Origin: Sarocladium kiliense | Lineage: Eukaryota > Ascomycota > Sordariomycetes > Hypocreales > Sarocladiaceae | Reading direction: 5' to 3' | DNA: 64,000 nucleotides | NCBI GenBank assembly: GCA_030734395.1 | Contig: JAUZTG010000034.1 | Span: forward strand, 1 to 64,000 | Program-made: the position numbers and the translations under genes | In this document: piece by piece, positions 21,924 through 33,076 of the stretch | Layout: each line of letters begins with the position of its first letter | How positions within the stretch are numbered: the stretch's first letter is position 1 | Notes under the pieces: generated by a model | What the model was told of the DNA's origin: nothing | Databases searched by the model: none | What the model saw: the letters and a program-made list of their open reading frames with translations, nothing else

Positions 21924-24900
21924 ATGAAGCTTCTCGCGACGCTGCTGGCCTTCACCGGCTTGGCCCATGGCCTTGCCGACACAGACACCATTACCTGGGG
22001 AGGTGACAACTCCAGGACTGGGTACCAAACGTGAGTCTATTGAGCTTCAAGTCTGGCGCTATTCAATTGCCTTCGGGTGGCTGCTCCGAGTGATGTAGAT
22101 CACAGCCTTGTGAAACTGAAGCTAACCTCCACCTCCAGCAACCACAACATGGACCCTGCCATCGTCGGCAGCGCCCAGTTTGGTCAGATCTTCAGGACCA
22201 AGCTGCCTGGCAACTATGCTGGCGGTCATGAGCAGATGTTCTCCCAGCCTCTGGTTTACACCCCATCAGGCGACGACAAGCAATACGTCTATATTGCCAC
22301 GACGCAGAACAATGTGTACAAGCTTGATGCCCGAACTGGCGAGATTGTCCTTTCCAGGAACTTGCATATTCCCTTCCTGACGGCCGACCTCGATGGATGC
22401 GTCGATATCAACCCGACAATCGGTATCACCGCAACTGGTGTTATCGATCCCGAGACGGAGACTCTTTACCTGACGGCAAAGACGTACCGTGACCAGAATG
22501 GCGGAACGGGACCCCAGGGCCTCCTCGAGGGCCGAACTTTCTTGCATGCGCTCGATGTCAACGACTTGTCTGAACGACCCAATTTCCCCGTCGATCTCGA
22601 GGGCACCGTTGCACGCAACAACCCGACCCGTTCCTACGGCGGAGGCATCCATCTTCAGCGACCAGCTCTCCTGCACACCGGACAGTTTATCTACGCTGGC
22701 TTCGCCAGTCACTGTGTGCAGTATAACTTCACCGGATGGATCATGGGTTGGGACAAGACCACCGGCGAGACTGTCGAGCGCTATGCCATGGAAGGCGAGG
22801 GTGTTCTCAGCCCTACCAAGGGTGGTGGTATCTGGATGTCTGGCGGTGGTCTCGCTTCCGATGACGCTGGCAGCATCTTCTTCGCTTCTGGAAACGGTTA
22901 CGCTTCGCAGCTGGCCACTGTTCCTGTCGCTGGCTTCAACCCTCCTACCGCGCTTGAGCAGGCTGCTGTCCACATGACCATGAATGAAGATGGTAGTCTA
23001 GACGTGGTTGACTTCTTTATGCCCTGGGAAAAACAAGCGCTCGACGGCGCTGATCAGGATCTGGGTACCTCTCCTCTCGAGATCCTCCCTAGCGAGTTCT
23101 CTTGCGGCGACTATAAGCGCATTGGTGTAGTCACTGGCAAGAGTGGCAAGACTTATTGGTTGAACCTCGACAACCTCGGCGGTTACAGAAATGGTGCCGA
23201 CGGGTTGGATGATGTGATTCAGGTCTACCAGAACGAGAACTCTGTGTACGCTGGTGCTGGTGTCTATCCTCTTGAGGGCGGATACATCTACATCAACGTC
23301 ATCCAGTATCCCTCGCACGTCTTCAAGTTCTCCTGCAACAACGGCAAGCCTGCCTTCACCAAGGTTGCTGACACTCCCGTCAACAATGCCTACATCCTCG
23401 GTGTCAGCCACGGTACCGTTACCTCACTCGACGGCCAGCCTGGTACTGGTATGCTCTGGATCACTGATGTCCAGGGTGACCACCTCCGCATCTACGATGC
23501 TGTTCCCAGGGATGGCGAGATGGTCCTTCTCAACTCTTTCAGCGTTCCCGGCTCCATGAAGTTCGGTCGCCCAGTCTTCGGCGATGGTATGATGTACCAG
23601 TGCAGCAACCAAGGCTACGTCTACGGTTTTGGCGCGCCTATCAACCAGCCTCTCAACTGCTCTGGCACTGCCGACTTTGGCACTGTCGACATTGCTGCTA
23701 CCAGTGAGACTAAGACCATCACCTGCGAGGCCCTCATCAACGTCGAGATCACCAGCATCGGCCTTGGTGAGAGTAACAACTTCATTCTTTCAAACACTCC
23801 CAGCCTCCCGCGTACGCTCTCTGCCGGTAGCAGCATCACCTTCAATGCGGCTTTCAAGCCCAGTACCGTTGGTTTCCTTACCACGGATGTCGCCTTCAAC
23901 ACCACCAACAGCGCTGAAGGTTTCGCCAGCCGCTCCAGCACGAGGCTCACTGGTACTGGCTCCAGCGCTGATGCCCTTCTGTTCGTCAGCCCAGTCTCGG
24001 TTACTTTCCAGGGTGTGATCACCGGCCAGGATCCCAACACCGCCATCGAGAATGTCCAAGTCACCAACAGGGGCAACTCGCTCCTCACTGTGCGGGAGGT
24101 CCAGTACTCATCCGAGTCAGCCAACGGGCCATTTGAGACCTTCACCGGCACTGGCGAGCTTACCGTCGGCAAGTTCCGCATCACTGATATTCCTGCCGAG
24201 GTCGAGGCCAACTCTGGTGCAACCGTCAACATCAGATTCGACTCTTCTGAGAGTGGCACATACGGTGCGTTCCTCAAGTTTGTTACTAACGGCGGCACCA
24301 AATCCGTCGCCATTGCCGGGTCATCCGGTCCAGCGCCCCAGGCTCTGGTTGAATTCCAGACCACTGATGGCGAGGATTGGGTTGAGTACGAGGAGGGCGT
24401 GCCATTCACATTTGGCAACGTCACTGAGAACACTTCTCGATCTCTTCGCATGCGTGTCTCCAATGTGGCACCCGATGGTGGTGTCCGCCTCTACCTTACC
24501 GTGTCCAAGCCCCCAGCTGGCGGTAGCAGCATCATCCGCGCTGCCAACTCCGTCGACCTTGGTGAGGGTACGTCTCTCGCACCAGGCGAGAATGCTACTG
24601 CCGTCATCACCTGCACCTCAGCCAAGAGACAGTGGAACACTGATGCCAGGAACGGCACTGCTTCTTGGACCATGAACACCAACGACGCCGCGTTCGAGAA
24701 GCAGGTCATCGGCTTCTACTGCAACTCCGTCTCTGAGCAAGCACCTCCTCTGCTTCCAGATGGCGAGGGTCAATACCGCTACATCGGTTGCTTCAAGGAG
24801 AACACCCCTGGTCGTCAGCTCCAAAGCCAGCTCTACGGCAACGACAACAACACCAACGCCATGTGCATTGAGGCTTGTGCCAAGGGAGAGTACACCTTCT

Positions 24901-26426
24901 GTGGAACCCAGTACACCAGAGAGTGCTGGGCTGGTAACCTGATCCCAGCCGTCAAGGTCGATGACATCCAGTGCAACTACCCCTGCCGTGGTGACATTCA
25001 CCAGGTTTGCGGTGGCAACGGCGAGGGTGAGGGTTCAGGTGGTACTTACATCTCCTTGTTCGCCGACTCCCTGACCTTCGATGGCAACTACACTCGCCCA
25101 GATGGCAGCACTGGAGGCGGCGGTGGTGGCGGCGGCGGTGGCAGCACCCCCAAGCCTGTTGCCAACCCCGGTGTTGCTGGCTACAAGCACATCGGATGTC
25201 ACACCGAGGCAACAACCGGCCGTGCCCTCTCCCAGCAGATCACCATGCAGGATACGACCGTCGAGAAGTGCGTCGTGGCCTGTGCTGACCTCGACTTCGA
25301 GTTCGCTGGCGTTCAGTATGCAGGAGAGTGCTTCTGTGGAAGCTCCCTCCGTGCTGGATCTGTCCCTGCTCCCGCTTCTGAATGCAGCATGGGCTGCAAG
25401 GGAAACACTACCGAACTTTGCGGTGGCAACTCTCGTTTGAACGTGTACCAGCGTGACGATGGCAGCATCCCTACGACCAGCACCTCTATAATCACCCCCC
25501 CTGGCACTGAGACCTCTACCCCAGAACCCAGTACAAGTTCAAGTACAAGTACAAGCACTAGCACAAGCACAAGCACAAGCGCTGGCACACCAGTCCCTAG
25601 CACTCCTTCTCGCGTCCAGCAAGTTGGAGACTACCGCCTTCAAGGCTGCTGGACCGAGGGAACCAACGTCCGTGCCCTTCCCAACAAGTTTTACGCCAGT
25701 GACGACATGACTTTGAACTCTTGTGCTGAGAACTGCAAGGGCTTCACGTACTTCGGAACTGAGTACGGCCGGGAGTGCTGGTGTGGAAATGCCCTTGGAA
25801 CTGGCAGTGTCAAGGCCGCGAACCAGAACGACTGCAGCTTCCCTTGTGCGGGCAACCGTCTGCAGTACTGTGGTGCCGGTAACAGGCTTGAACTTTACAT
25901 GCTTGATGGCGCGAGTACATCTACTTCCACATCCAGCAGCAGCAGCAGCACCTCCAGCTCAACCTCCAGCTCTAGCTCTGCCACTTCGAGCAGTGCTCCG
26001 CTATCCTCAACCTCGTCATTCACAGAGCGAGCCGTCTCCTCATCAACCAGGGTCTCAAGCTCCGCCTCAGCCACACCTACCGTCCCCATTGTCGACCCCG
26101 GCAACTCCAACTTCACCTTCTACTCCTGCGCTTCCGAGCCTTCATCCGGCCGCCTTCTCACGCGCCAGATCTACAACGACGGCGAAGACATGACCATCCA
26201 GAGCTGTCTCGAGCGCTGCTGGAACTACAAGTGGGTCGGTGTTGAGTACGGTCGTGAGTGTTGGTGCAACAATGACATCAACTGGGCTGGCAATACGGGC
26301 GCCACACCAGGGAAGAACTTGACGGATGAGTCTTGTAACTTCCGCTGCCCTGGTGATAATATGGTGTTCTGTGGTGGCAGTGGCAAGATGAGTCTGTACA
26401 CCAGAAAGGAGGAGGACGAGGAATGA
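21924..26426 (+). CDS. Large secreted beta-propeller protein with Ig-like modules and four WSC domains
   Basis: Secreted, probably cell-wall-associated protein of 1,464 residues. Exons are 21924-22030 and 22139-26426; the 108-bp intron keeps phase. The signal peptide is KLLATLLAFTGLAHGLA. Residues about 25-540 form a PQQ/quinoprotein-like beta-propeller (WGGDNSRTGYQT, YIATTQNNVYKLDARTGE). About 540-900 hold Ig-like (ASH/Hydin-type) modules, beginning NCSGTADFGTVDI. Four WSC domains start near residues 915, 1051, 1200 and 1361, each with the ECWCGN/ECFCGS-type core. They are linked by a glycine run and Ser/Thr-rich strings that are probably O-glycosylated. There is no GPI or membrane anchor at the C-terminus (RKEEDEE). 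The WSC set suggests binding to wall glycans; catalytic activity of the propeller is unknown. Confidence 0.92.
25530..25585 (+). repeat. Ser/Thr-coding microsatellite (AGCACA/AGTACA type) in the WSC gene
   Basis: A hexanucleotide-like repeat encoding alternating Ser and Thr in the linker between WSC domains 2 and 3. A similar AGC/TCC-rich tract at about 25,915-25,990 encodes a poly-Ser linker. Both are likely length-variable between strains. Confidence 0.7.
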
Positions 26427-26889
26427 TTTGAGTTATGGAATGATAATATACAGGCATTGACCTGAGGATCTGGATGACTTGGGAAATTGCATTTCAGCTA
26501 CTGTATATAATAAGCTGATACTTACATACACATGAAGATATTCTTTGTTCTGATACATCGCTTTCGTGCCATGTCTTGTGAGGGAGTACGCGAAATGTGA
26601 GATGTGGACCGATGAAGAAGTCAAGAGGGCACGAGCTCGCTATATAATCCGACGACTCAAGGCACTGAAGCTGGGGGAGGCATCATATGAAGCGATGTAG
26701 CACTCAACATCTTGGCCAGCATGAGGCGGCTTCATTAATGTGGTATTTATCTGCTGTGCAACCATTTCGTGTATTCCCAGATACTTAACGGGCCAAAGTA
26801 AGTCCCGCGTTTCTCGACCCTGGCGTCGAAGGCGCCTAACTGAGCACGTCTGGACTCCTCTCATGACGATGCGCATAGAGTTCAAGCGC
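26427..26889. other. Intergenic region
   Basis: 463 bp between convergent genes, presumably two 3' untranslated regions. No gene is seen. Confidence 0.5.
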
Positions 26890-27474
26890 TCATACCTGAG
26901 CCGCACAGCTTGAGCTGCATATACCACAAGGACCACTCCTCAGCACAGCCTTCCCTTCTTCATCCAACAGCACAAAACTCGCAGCTAAGAACTCAGTCGC
27001 GGGCCACTGCAATCCGCAGCTAGAGCAAGTGAAGTCCCAGCCCAAGTAGTCAAACAGCACACGCTGATCATCTACCGAGACGTTCTTGAGGTTCGACTCA
27101 AGAGTTCGAATGAGGTAATCACCGGGTCGATCGTACAGACGGGCAGCTGTGTAGCACGCATGCTCGAGGGTGCATTCTTCATCGTCATGGAGGATGATCT
27201 TGGTCATCAGGATAGGTATGATGGAGTGTGGTAAGCCCTCTGAGATCATGTATGTTCGCTTCCAGTCTCGGATGTCGGGCCCCATCCGTGGTATAGGCGG
27301 GATATATGATGTTGTGGCTAGGTCAGTTCCTGGAACCTCTTCATCTACCCACCTTACGCTCTTGCGGCGCTTACCAGAGGCAGGGCGCTTGTCGGGGTCG
27401 GTTGAGGAAGACTCAGGGTGAGAGTCCATCTCGATGGCCTTCGCCTTCTCAGCTTGAAGAAGTTTTGAAAGCAT
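26890..27474 (-). CDS. Hypothetical protein with C-terminal zinc-ribbon-like cysteines
   Basis: Not recognised. The start at 27474 (MLSKLLQAEKAKAIEM) gives 194 residues; an in-frame ATG at 27537 adds 21 residues that look like leader. The N-terminal third is basic and Ser/Pro-rich (KRPASGKRRKSVRWVDEE). The middle is a mostly helical segment (LEHACYTAARLYDRPGDYLI). The C-terminal part has CSSCGLQWP and GPCGICSSSC, enough cysteines for one zinc-ribbon-like site. It is convergent with the large WSC gene. Coding status rests on the long open frame and the cysteine pattern only. Confidence 0.5.
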   Translation of the reverse strand: MLSKLLQAEKAKAIEMDSHPESSSTDPDKRPASGKRRKSVRWVDEEVPGTDLATTSYIPPIPRMGPDIRDWKRTYMISEGLPHSIIPILMTKIILHDDEECTLEHACYTAARLYDRPGDYLIRTLESNLKNVSVDDQRVLFDYLGWDFTCSSCGLQWPATEFLAASFVLLDEEGKAVLRSGPCGICSSSCAAQV

Positions 27475-27715
27475 CACGTGAGTATTTAGGTAAAATGAGT
27501 GAGAACCAGAAAAGGATGCCTGGCAGGTCAACATCATGGCAGTTATAGATCATGAGTTTCCGGCCTGGTCATGTTTCCCGGCCGTGATTGAATGACATAT
27601 TCCCTCGACGGTCACACAGGAGTGTATTTGACAAGTTGCTTGTGTTTGAACCTTCATGTAGCACGACCAAATGAACTGAGCAAATGTCAGCAGCCCTCGC
27701 CGCTAGTCCTTGGTC

Positions 27716-28402
27716 TCAGCCAAATGTGATGATCTGCTTCTCATCCACCAGCGCCTCACGAACACCCTTCCTAGCCTCCATCTTCTTGATCAACCTCCCG
27801 TAGTTTGGATAGTTCTCCGTCAACGCAAAGCCATGCTTGTTGCCCCAAAGCCAAAAGACGATCGAATAGTAGTCCACAATAGTCACCTCGTTGCTGACGA
27901 AGTAGTCCCTGCCTTCCAAGTGCTTCTCAATCCTGTCATAGCAGATCTTGAGTAGCTTCCGTCCCTTTTCTTGAACCATTGGGTAATCCTCCTCCTTGTC
28001 GGTGAATTTGACAGGACGGAAAAGTAGGCCATATCCGCCACCATAGGAGTGCATCGTGCCAGCCATCCAGCTAGTCCAGGACACAACGTATGCGCGATCC
28101 AGAAGGTTGTCGCCTCCGGTCAAGGAGCGACCCTGGGGGGTAAGGGAAGCAATATATGTGAGAACAGCGGTATTCTCCGTGAGGGGGACATTGTCGACAG
28201 TCAGTGCCGGTACGTTGCCCATGTGGTGTATTTTGCGGTACTCAGCAGCAGAGAAGCTTCCATCTTGAGCCCCTGTGCCGTCAGGGCCAGGCTTGACGAG
28301 AACAGCTTCGAACGGAATCTCTAGATCACGTAGAAGCGCATTGCACACGATTGAGCAGGCACCATCGAAGCGATACAGCTTGAGGCTAGGGATCGGTGCC
28401 AT
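27716..28402 (-). CDS. Glutathione S-transferase family protein
   Basis: Cytosolic GST of 228 residues. The start at 28402 (MAPIPSLKLYRF) puts the thioredoxin-fold domain directly at the N-terminus; an ATG further upstream would add 26 atypical residues. The N-terminal domain has LYRFDGACSIVCNALL and, after the loop, GNVPALTVDNVPLTENTAVL with the cis-proline and the glutathione-binding ENxAVL block. The C-terminal helical domain has the conserved SNEVTIVDYYSIVFWLW (N-cap and Asp) segment. It catalyses glutathione conjugation or related detoxification. It sits downstream of, and on the same strand as, the CYP505 gene, so a role in handling oxidised products is plausible. Confidence 0.9.
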   Translation of the reverse strand: MAPIPSLKLYRFDGACSIVCNALLRDLEIPFEAVLVKPGPDGTGAQDGSFSAAEYRKIHHMGNVPALTVDNVPLTENTAVLTYIASLTPQGRSLTGGDNLLDRAYVVSWTSWMAGTMHSYGGGYGLLFRPVKFTDKEEDYPMVQEKGRKLLKICYDRIEKHLEGRDYFVSNEVTIVDYYSIVFWLWGNKHGFALTENYPNYGRLIKKMEARKGVREALVDEKQIITFG

Positions 28403-29009
28403 GATGTTGTATCGTGAAAGAAAGTGAAGTAGTCTTTCCGCGGAGCCTCTGCGTCCTTTGCATTCCACTCGATCCAGCAATCTGGAGGGTACCTGAATCG
28501 GTAACTACTTATACTCCAACACAGGATTAACGTGCCTCAGGGGCCTCTGCTCAATGGGCCAAGTCCCTCTCTGGTATAACGCGCTCGTCTTCAGCAAGTC
28601 GCAAGTCCCAAGCATTCATCGTTGATGCTGACCAATTCGTCCGTTGCTGGTCCGCAATCCATCGGTTCCTCAACAGCCATAAACCGTAATCCGGCCGAAT
28701 CCACACCCGCTAACCAGGCTTCGTGTAAGATGCAAACCATACGAGCCAAGGATAATACGTCGATCTGTTCAGATCTCGACGTTTAACGTTATATGGCTTA
28801 GCAATGCAGAGCACGGGGTGGTTTCCGATTGGGTTGAAAGGCATACCGCATGCGCCTCGCATAGAGCCGGACCGTGGTTTGGGGATGGGTCGGCGAGGGT
28901 GGGATGACGATACGTAATACTGCTAGCAATTGATTCGCCGGTTCGAGAGAATTCATGATGTCGAGTGAATTATATTTACACATGGCTTTGCACAAATTGC
29001 CTACCATAC
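28403..29009. other. Intergenic region
   Basis: 607 bp between the CYP505 stop and the GST start; it should contain the GST promoter. No gene is seen. Confidence 0.5.
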
Positions 29010-32000
29010 CTAGTCGAATACATCAACCGCATAACGCTCATTGCGCTGCTCCTCAAACCACTTCTCCGCCATCTCCTTCGTCATCCCCGCCTGTTCTTCC
29101 ACAATGATCTGCACCAACGCGTCCTTCACCCCATCCGCTACTTTGCTAGAGCCACAGACAAAGATCTTGGCTCCTTCGCGCCAGAGACTGCTGATAGTAT
29201 CCCTCTCCGCCAGAAGCAGGGCTTGAACATACTTACACCCGCTACTTATTTCTGGCTTGCGGCTGAACGCTCTGTACACTTTCACCGCGCCTTGGCTCTC
29301 CCACTGGTCGAATTCCTCACGATATAGGTCGTCAACCTCTGGAGACCGACATCCGAAGAATAACAGCGCTTTTGATGCATTCTCACCTCTGATGGCTCGC
29401 TCCTGGACAAACGATCGAAGTGGAGCTAGACCTGTACCCGCGCCGATGAAGATACATGGCGTCGGATCCTTCACGTCTGGTAGTCGGAAGCCACCATTCG
29501 CAGAGCGTACAGCAACCTGGACCTTGTCGCCAGGTCGGAGGCATGCTAGGTATGATGTCGCAACCCCAACATACTGGCCCTGACCCGAGAGTGCGGGCTC
29601 ATTGAGGACAGAGTATGTGAGTGTCACGACGCCAGGGTCCACCAAGGGCGTAGATGAAATGGAGTACTGCCTTGCACGCATGGGCGGTAACAGAGCGAGA
29701 AACTGCTCAAAGGGCAATGTGAGGGAAGGGTACCACTCAAGTATATCCAGGACAGACACCTTCTTCGCCCTCACGCGGCATTCATAGTCGTCGTCGGATG
29801 CTAGAGCTCTGAGCTCGTCAGTTAGTTTCGGATCGGTGGTGTGCTGCGCAAGAGCCGTGATGTTGCGTCTCGTGGCGATTGTGCTCAGCTCGACGTAGGA
29901 GCTAAGGACATCTGATACTGGTACGCTCATATCCACGGGCAGGCTGGTATGACCCGTCGTTTGTATGAAGATGTGGGCGTCCCAGGCGAGTTCGAACCGG
30001 CGAAGGGTCCGGTTGACAACTTCACGTGGATTCAGTGGCAGAATCGCCAAGTAATCCCCGGTTATATAAGTCATGCCAGTGGGAAGACGAATCTCAAGAT
30101 GCCTCTTCTCGCCAAAGGAGTCGTCTTTTGTCAGACTGCGTGCCTCCGTAACGATAGCCTCCTTCACGTCCTGGTGCAGGCTTGTAATCCTTGGTGTAGA
30201 GAATGACACTTTGAGAGAACTGGTATCTTGGTCCAGTATGTTTGTTCCTCCGAATTTCTGCTTGATGGCTGGCCACAGGGTTTGCTGGGTCCATGACTCA
30301 AAGTCGGAGAACATGTCTCTGTCTTTCGCGTCTGTACAAGCAAATGCAGTCATTCTCGCTGCTCCATGCTCCTGAAATTTACTGTCGACAAGCTTGGGGA
30401 TTCGTTGGTAGGTCTTTACCCAATCGGCATGGCCTATGCATGTTAGAATTCGGTTGACCGTATCATCAAAAGAAATACTTACCGCAGCCCCAGACACTGT
30501 ATGATACCCCTGCCAGCTGGCTCCCTTCCAGGCCTTCAGTCCACTTGACAAACTTGGTGGCGTTGTGTGGAGGCTGGCCTTCGTATGAAGCTGTCAATAT
30601 TACCACAGGTGTGTCCTTGGGTAAGTCGTCCTTGGCTGAATCAAGAGGATTTATGAACGCGTCATATCCATGTCTGGCGGCATCGGAGGCAAGCTTGTGC
30701 GCCATGTACTCGCATGTCCCGGAGTCTGAGCCGTAGAAGATTGCCAACCTTCTCCCCGTCTTGGTCCCCGCCTTGATCGCATTCCCCCCTATCGCGTCCG
30801 ATGTGTTATGCTGTAGAAAGGAACCAGCCAACCTAGCCTCCAGCTCGATTGGTGTCATACCACCCCTTGGTCGCGCCTTGACAAAGAAGTCTTTCGGTCG
30901 AATCGTCAATGTCTCCTGCAGTGAGAGCTTATAACTTGGGTCATCCATCTCGAAGTCGAAGTTCTGCAACATCACAGCCCATGCGAGAACCATTTCTTGC
31001 CACGCAAACGGTCGGCCAATGCAGGCTCGCATCCCCGTACCAAATGGTTTCCAACTATGGGGATACTCTCGCGAAATACGGTCAAAATTCTCGTCGAGCA
31101 TTCGTTCGGGATCGAAGTTGTCGGCAGTGGGTCCGTAGACTTCGGGATCGCGATGGGACATGGCGAGATAGCAAAGTAACTGATCGCCTGTTGTGATAGG
31201 AAACTTTCCCAAGATTGTGGTGTCCTGCTTAGGTTTGCGAACAAAGGCAGTGATGGGTGCACTGAGTCGGAGAGTCTCTCGGATAGCCTGTGCCAATTAG
31301 AAACTGCTGCGTGCAGAGGAGAGACCGGTTTAACTTACAGCATTGATGTACTTGAGCTTGGGAATATGCTCAAGCTTGATCGCTCCGGTACCAATGACCT
31401 CGTCAACCTCCTTTTGCGCCTTGCGATAGGTCTCGGGGTTCTTCAAGAGGCTGTACATCATAAATGACAGTGTACCTGCTGTCGTCTCATGTCCAGCCAC
31501 CAGGAACGTGATGAGGTTGTCGATGATGCTCTCGTCCGACATCGTTTTGCCCGTCTTCGGGTCAACACCGCTCAGCATGGCACTTAGAAGGTCTTTTCTT
31601 GGCCGAGCGTTGTCCTTGTTGATCTTGCGTGAGTCAAGTACTTGCCGAGCTGTTGATCGGAGCAGGTTGGTGTTTGCCCGGAACTTCTTATCAGCAGATC
31701 GATAGAAGATCTTGTGGAATGGCCGTTGTGTCTTCTTCCCAGCCTCAGTCAAGACCCCTGCCATGGCCTGGATAAAGGGATGGAGTGTTTGGCTATAGTA
31801 TGAGTTGAAGCGAAAGCCCATGGAACAAAGTGCGACAGTATCGAGGGTCAGCCGCGTAAAGTCCTCGCTGATGTCGAGGCGCACACCAGAGCCTTGTCGA
31901 CACCATTTCAGAGCCAGTTGAGAGGCAACCTCGTGCATCTCGTTGAACATTGCCCGGATAGAGAGGGGTCCGAAGGCAGATACAAGAACCCGATGAGCAA

Positions 32001-32416
32001 TGCCCCAGTTCTCTTCTGACTCTCCCTTTGACTAACATAATCAGCAACCCTCAGGCGGACAGCTTATAGGATACTGGAATACGTACAGTAAAGAGGCCAT
32101 CGTTAACGGCCGCGCGTAGTTCCTGACGGCTGATGAGCAAGAGAATGAAAAGGAACAAAAACTGCTGAGGGAGGCCTACATCGAGATCGCCCTCTATTGA
32201 CTTTTCGAATCGCTCATCGTCACAAGCTTCGTTGACGCCTTCCCATGTCGAAAGGACAACGAGGTTGTTATGCGGGAACTTGAGCCTGTAAATAGGCCCA
32301 TACTTCTCGGCCAGGCGAGTCAGAGAATGTGTAACATTCTTGGGGTCAATATCAGTGACATTGCCGAGGAAAGGCTTCGGTGGGGGTTGGGGTATTAGTT
32401 GGCAGCTCTTCGCCAT
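29010..32416 (-). CDS. CYP505-family self-sufficient cytochrome P450 / NADPH-P450 reductase fusion
   Basis: Single-chain fatty-acid-hydroxylase-type monooxygenase (P450foxy/CYP505). Exons are 32416-32180, 32122-32087, 32031-31339, 31287-30483 and 30433-29010; the four introns (57, 55, 51 and 49 bp) keep phase and give 1,064 residues, the normal family length. The P450 domain has the I-helix FLVAGHETTAGTL, the ETLRL K-helix motif and the heme loop KPFGTGMRACIG with Cys near residue 411. The FMN domain starts near residue 500 (LAIFYGSDSGTCEYMA). The FAD/NADPH domain has RQYSISSTPL, GAGTGLAPLRSFVQER and the family-typical end RNERYAVDVFD. The first intron has no in-frame stop, so an unspliced message would insert 19 mostly hydrophobic residues. 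An ATG at 32428 is an alternative start. The expected reaction is subterminal hydroxylation of fatty acids or related lipids. Confidence 0.95.
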
Positions 32417-33076
32417 GGTTGGTAGCAAGGTGAGTTCGTTTGGTATTTCTATATCTCGTTTGTCGAAATGAGAGGCAGATCAATGAAGGATGTTTTCGGC
32501 ATTTATATCCGCGGATTGAATGCATGATAAGCTTATTTCATCTGCGGAGACGCCTGTGGACTCCTTGTGTTGCGGGAGCCCGCGGGCTCGGAGGCTTTGT
32601 GGTGGAACGCACGATGCGGATTCCCGAAGCCGCGTCGTGTGTTGCGGGGAGCCGCTCCGCCTCGTAATCGCATACGCAAGGCATGGCATTCGTCCTTAAT
32701 TCACCCAAACGTTACTCATGGTGTATCGCATGGCGGATTCCAAAGTAATAGGTACCCTGCATCCGGCATCTAGCGAAAGGTCATATGGGTGCAATTTGGT
32801 TCCGTAAAGTGTCCAACACCGCTCAGTCAAACCCTCCGTAGACTACCTAGGCAACTCCGCACCCACAGAGCTTTCAGCTTCAAGCTTTCCTTGGAGTCAT
32901 GGTGCTTAGGCCGCGAGTCTTCACGTGGATTCTTTGCTGAGTGAGCTTTGCGCACCCATACTTCCTTAGGAAACCTACAAGTTGTGCGGAATCCTCCTCA
33001 AAGATCCGGCGAATGGGCGGGGATCAATCACCAATACTGAGGTGGCCGTGGAATCTGGTCGACAGGGAATTCACAT
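32417..33076. other. Intergenic region, CYP505 promoter side
   Basis: 660 bp between the transcription-factor stop and the CYP505 start, both genes on the minus strand. No gene is seen and no specific motif was identified. Confidence 0.5.

Noticed and set aside
22266..24463. Long minus-strand frames inside the large WSC gene
   Set aside because: They mirror the GC-biased codons of the real gene and show no independent motifs.
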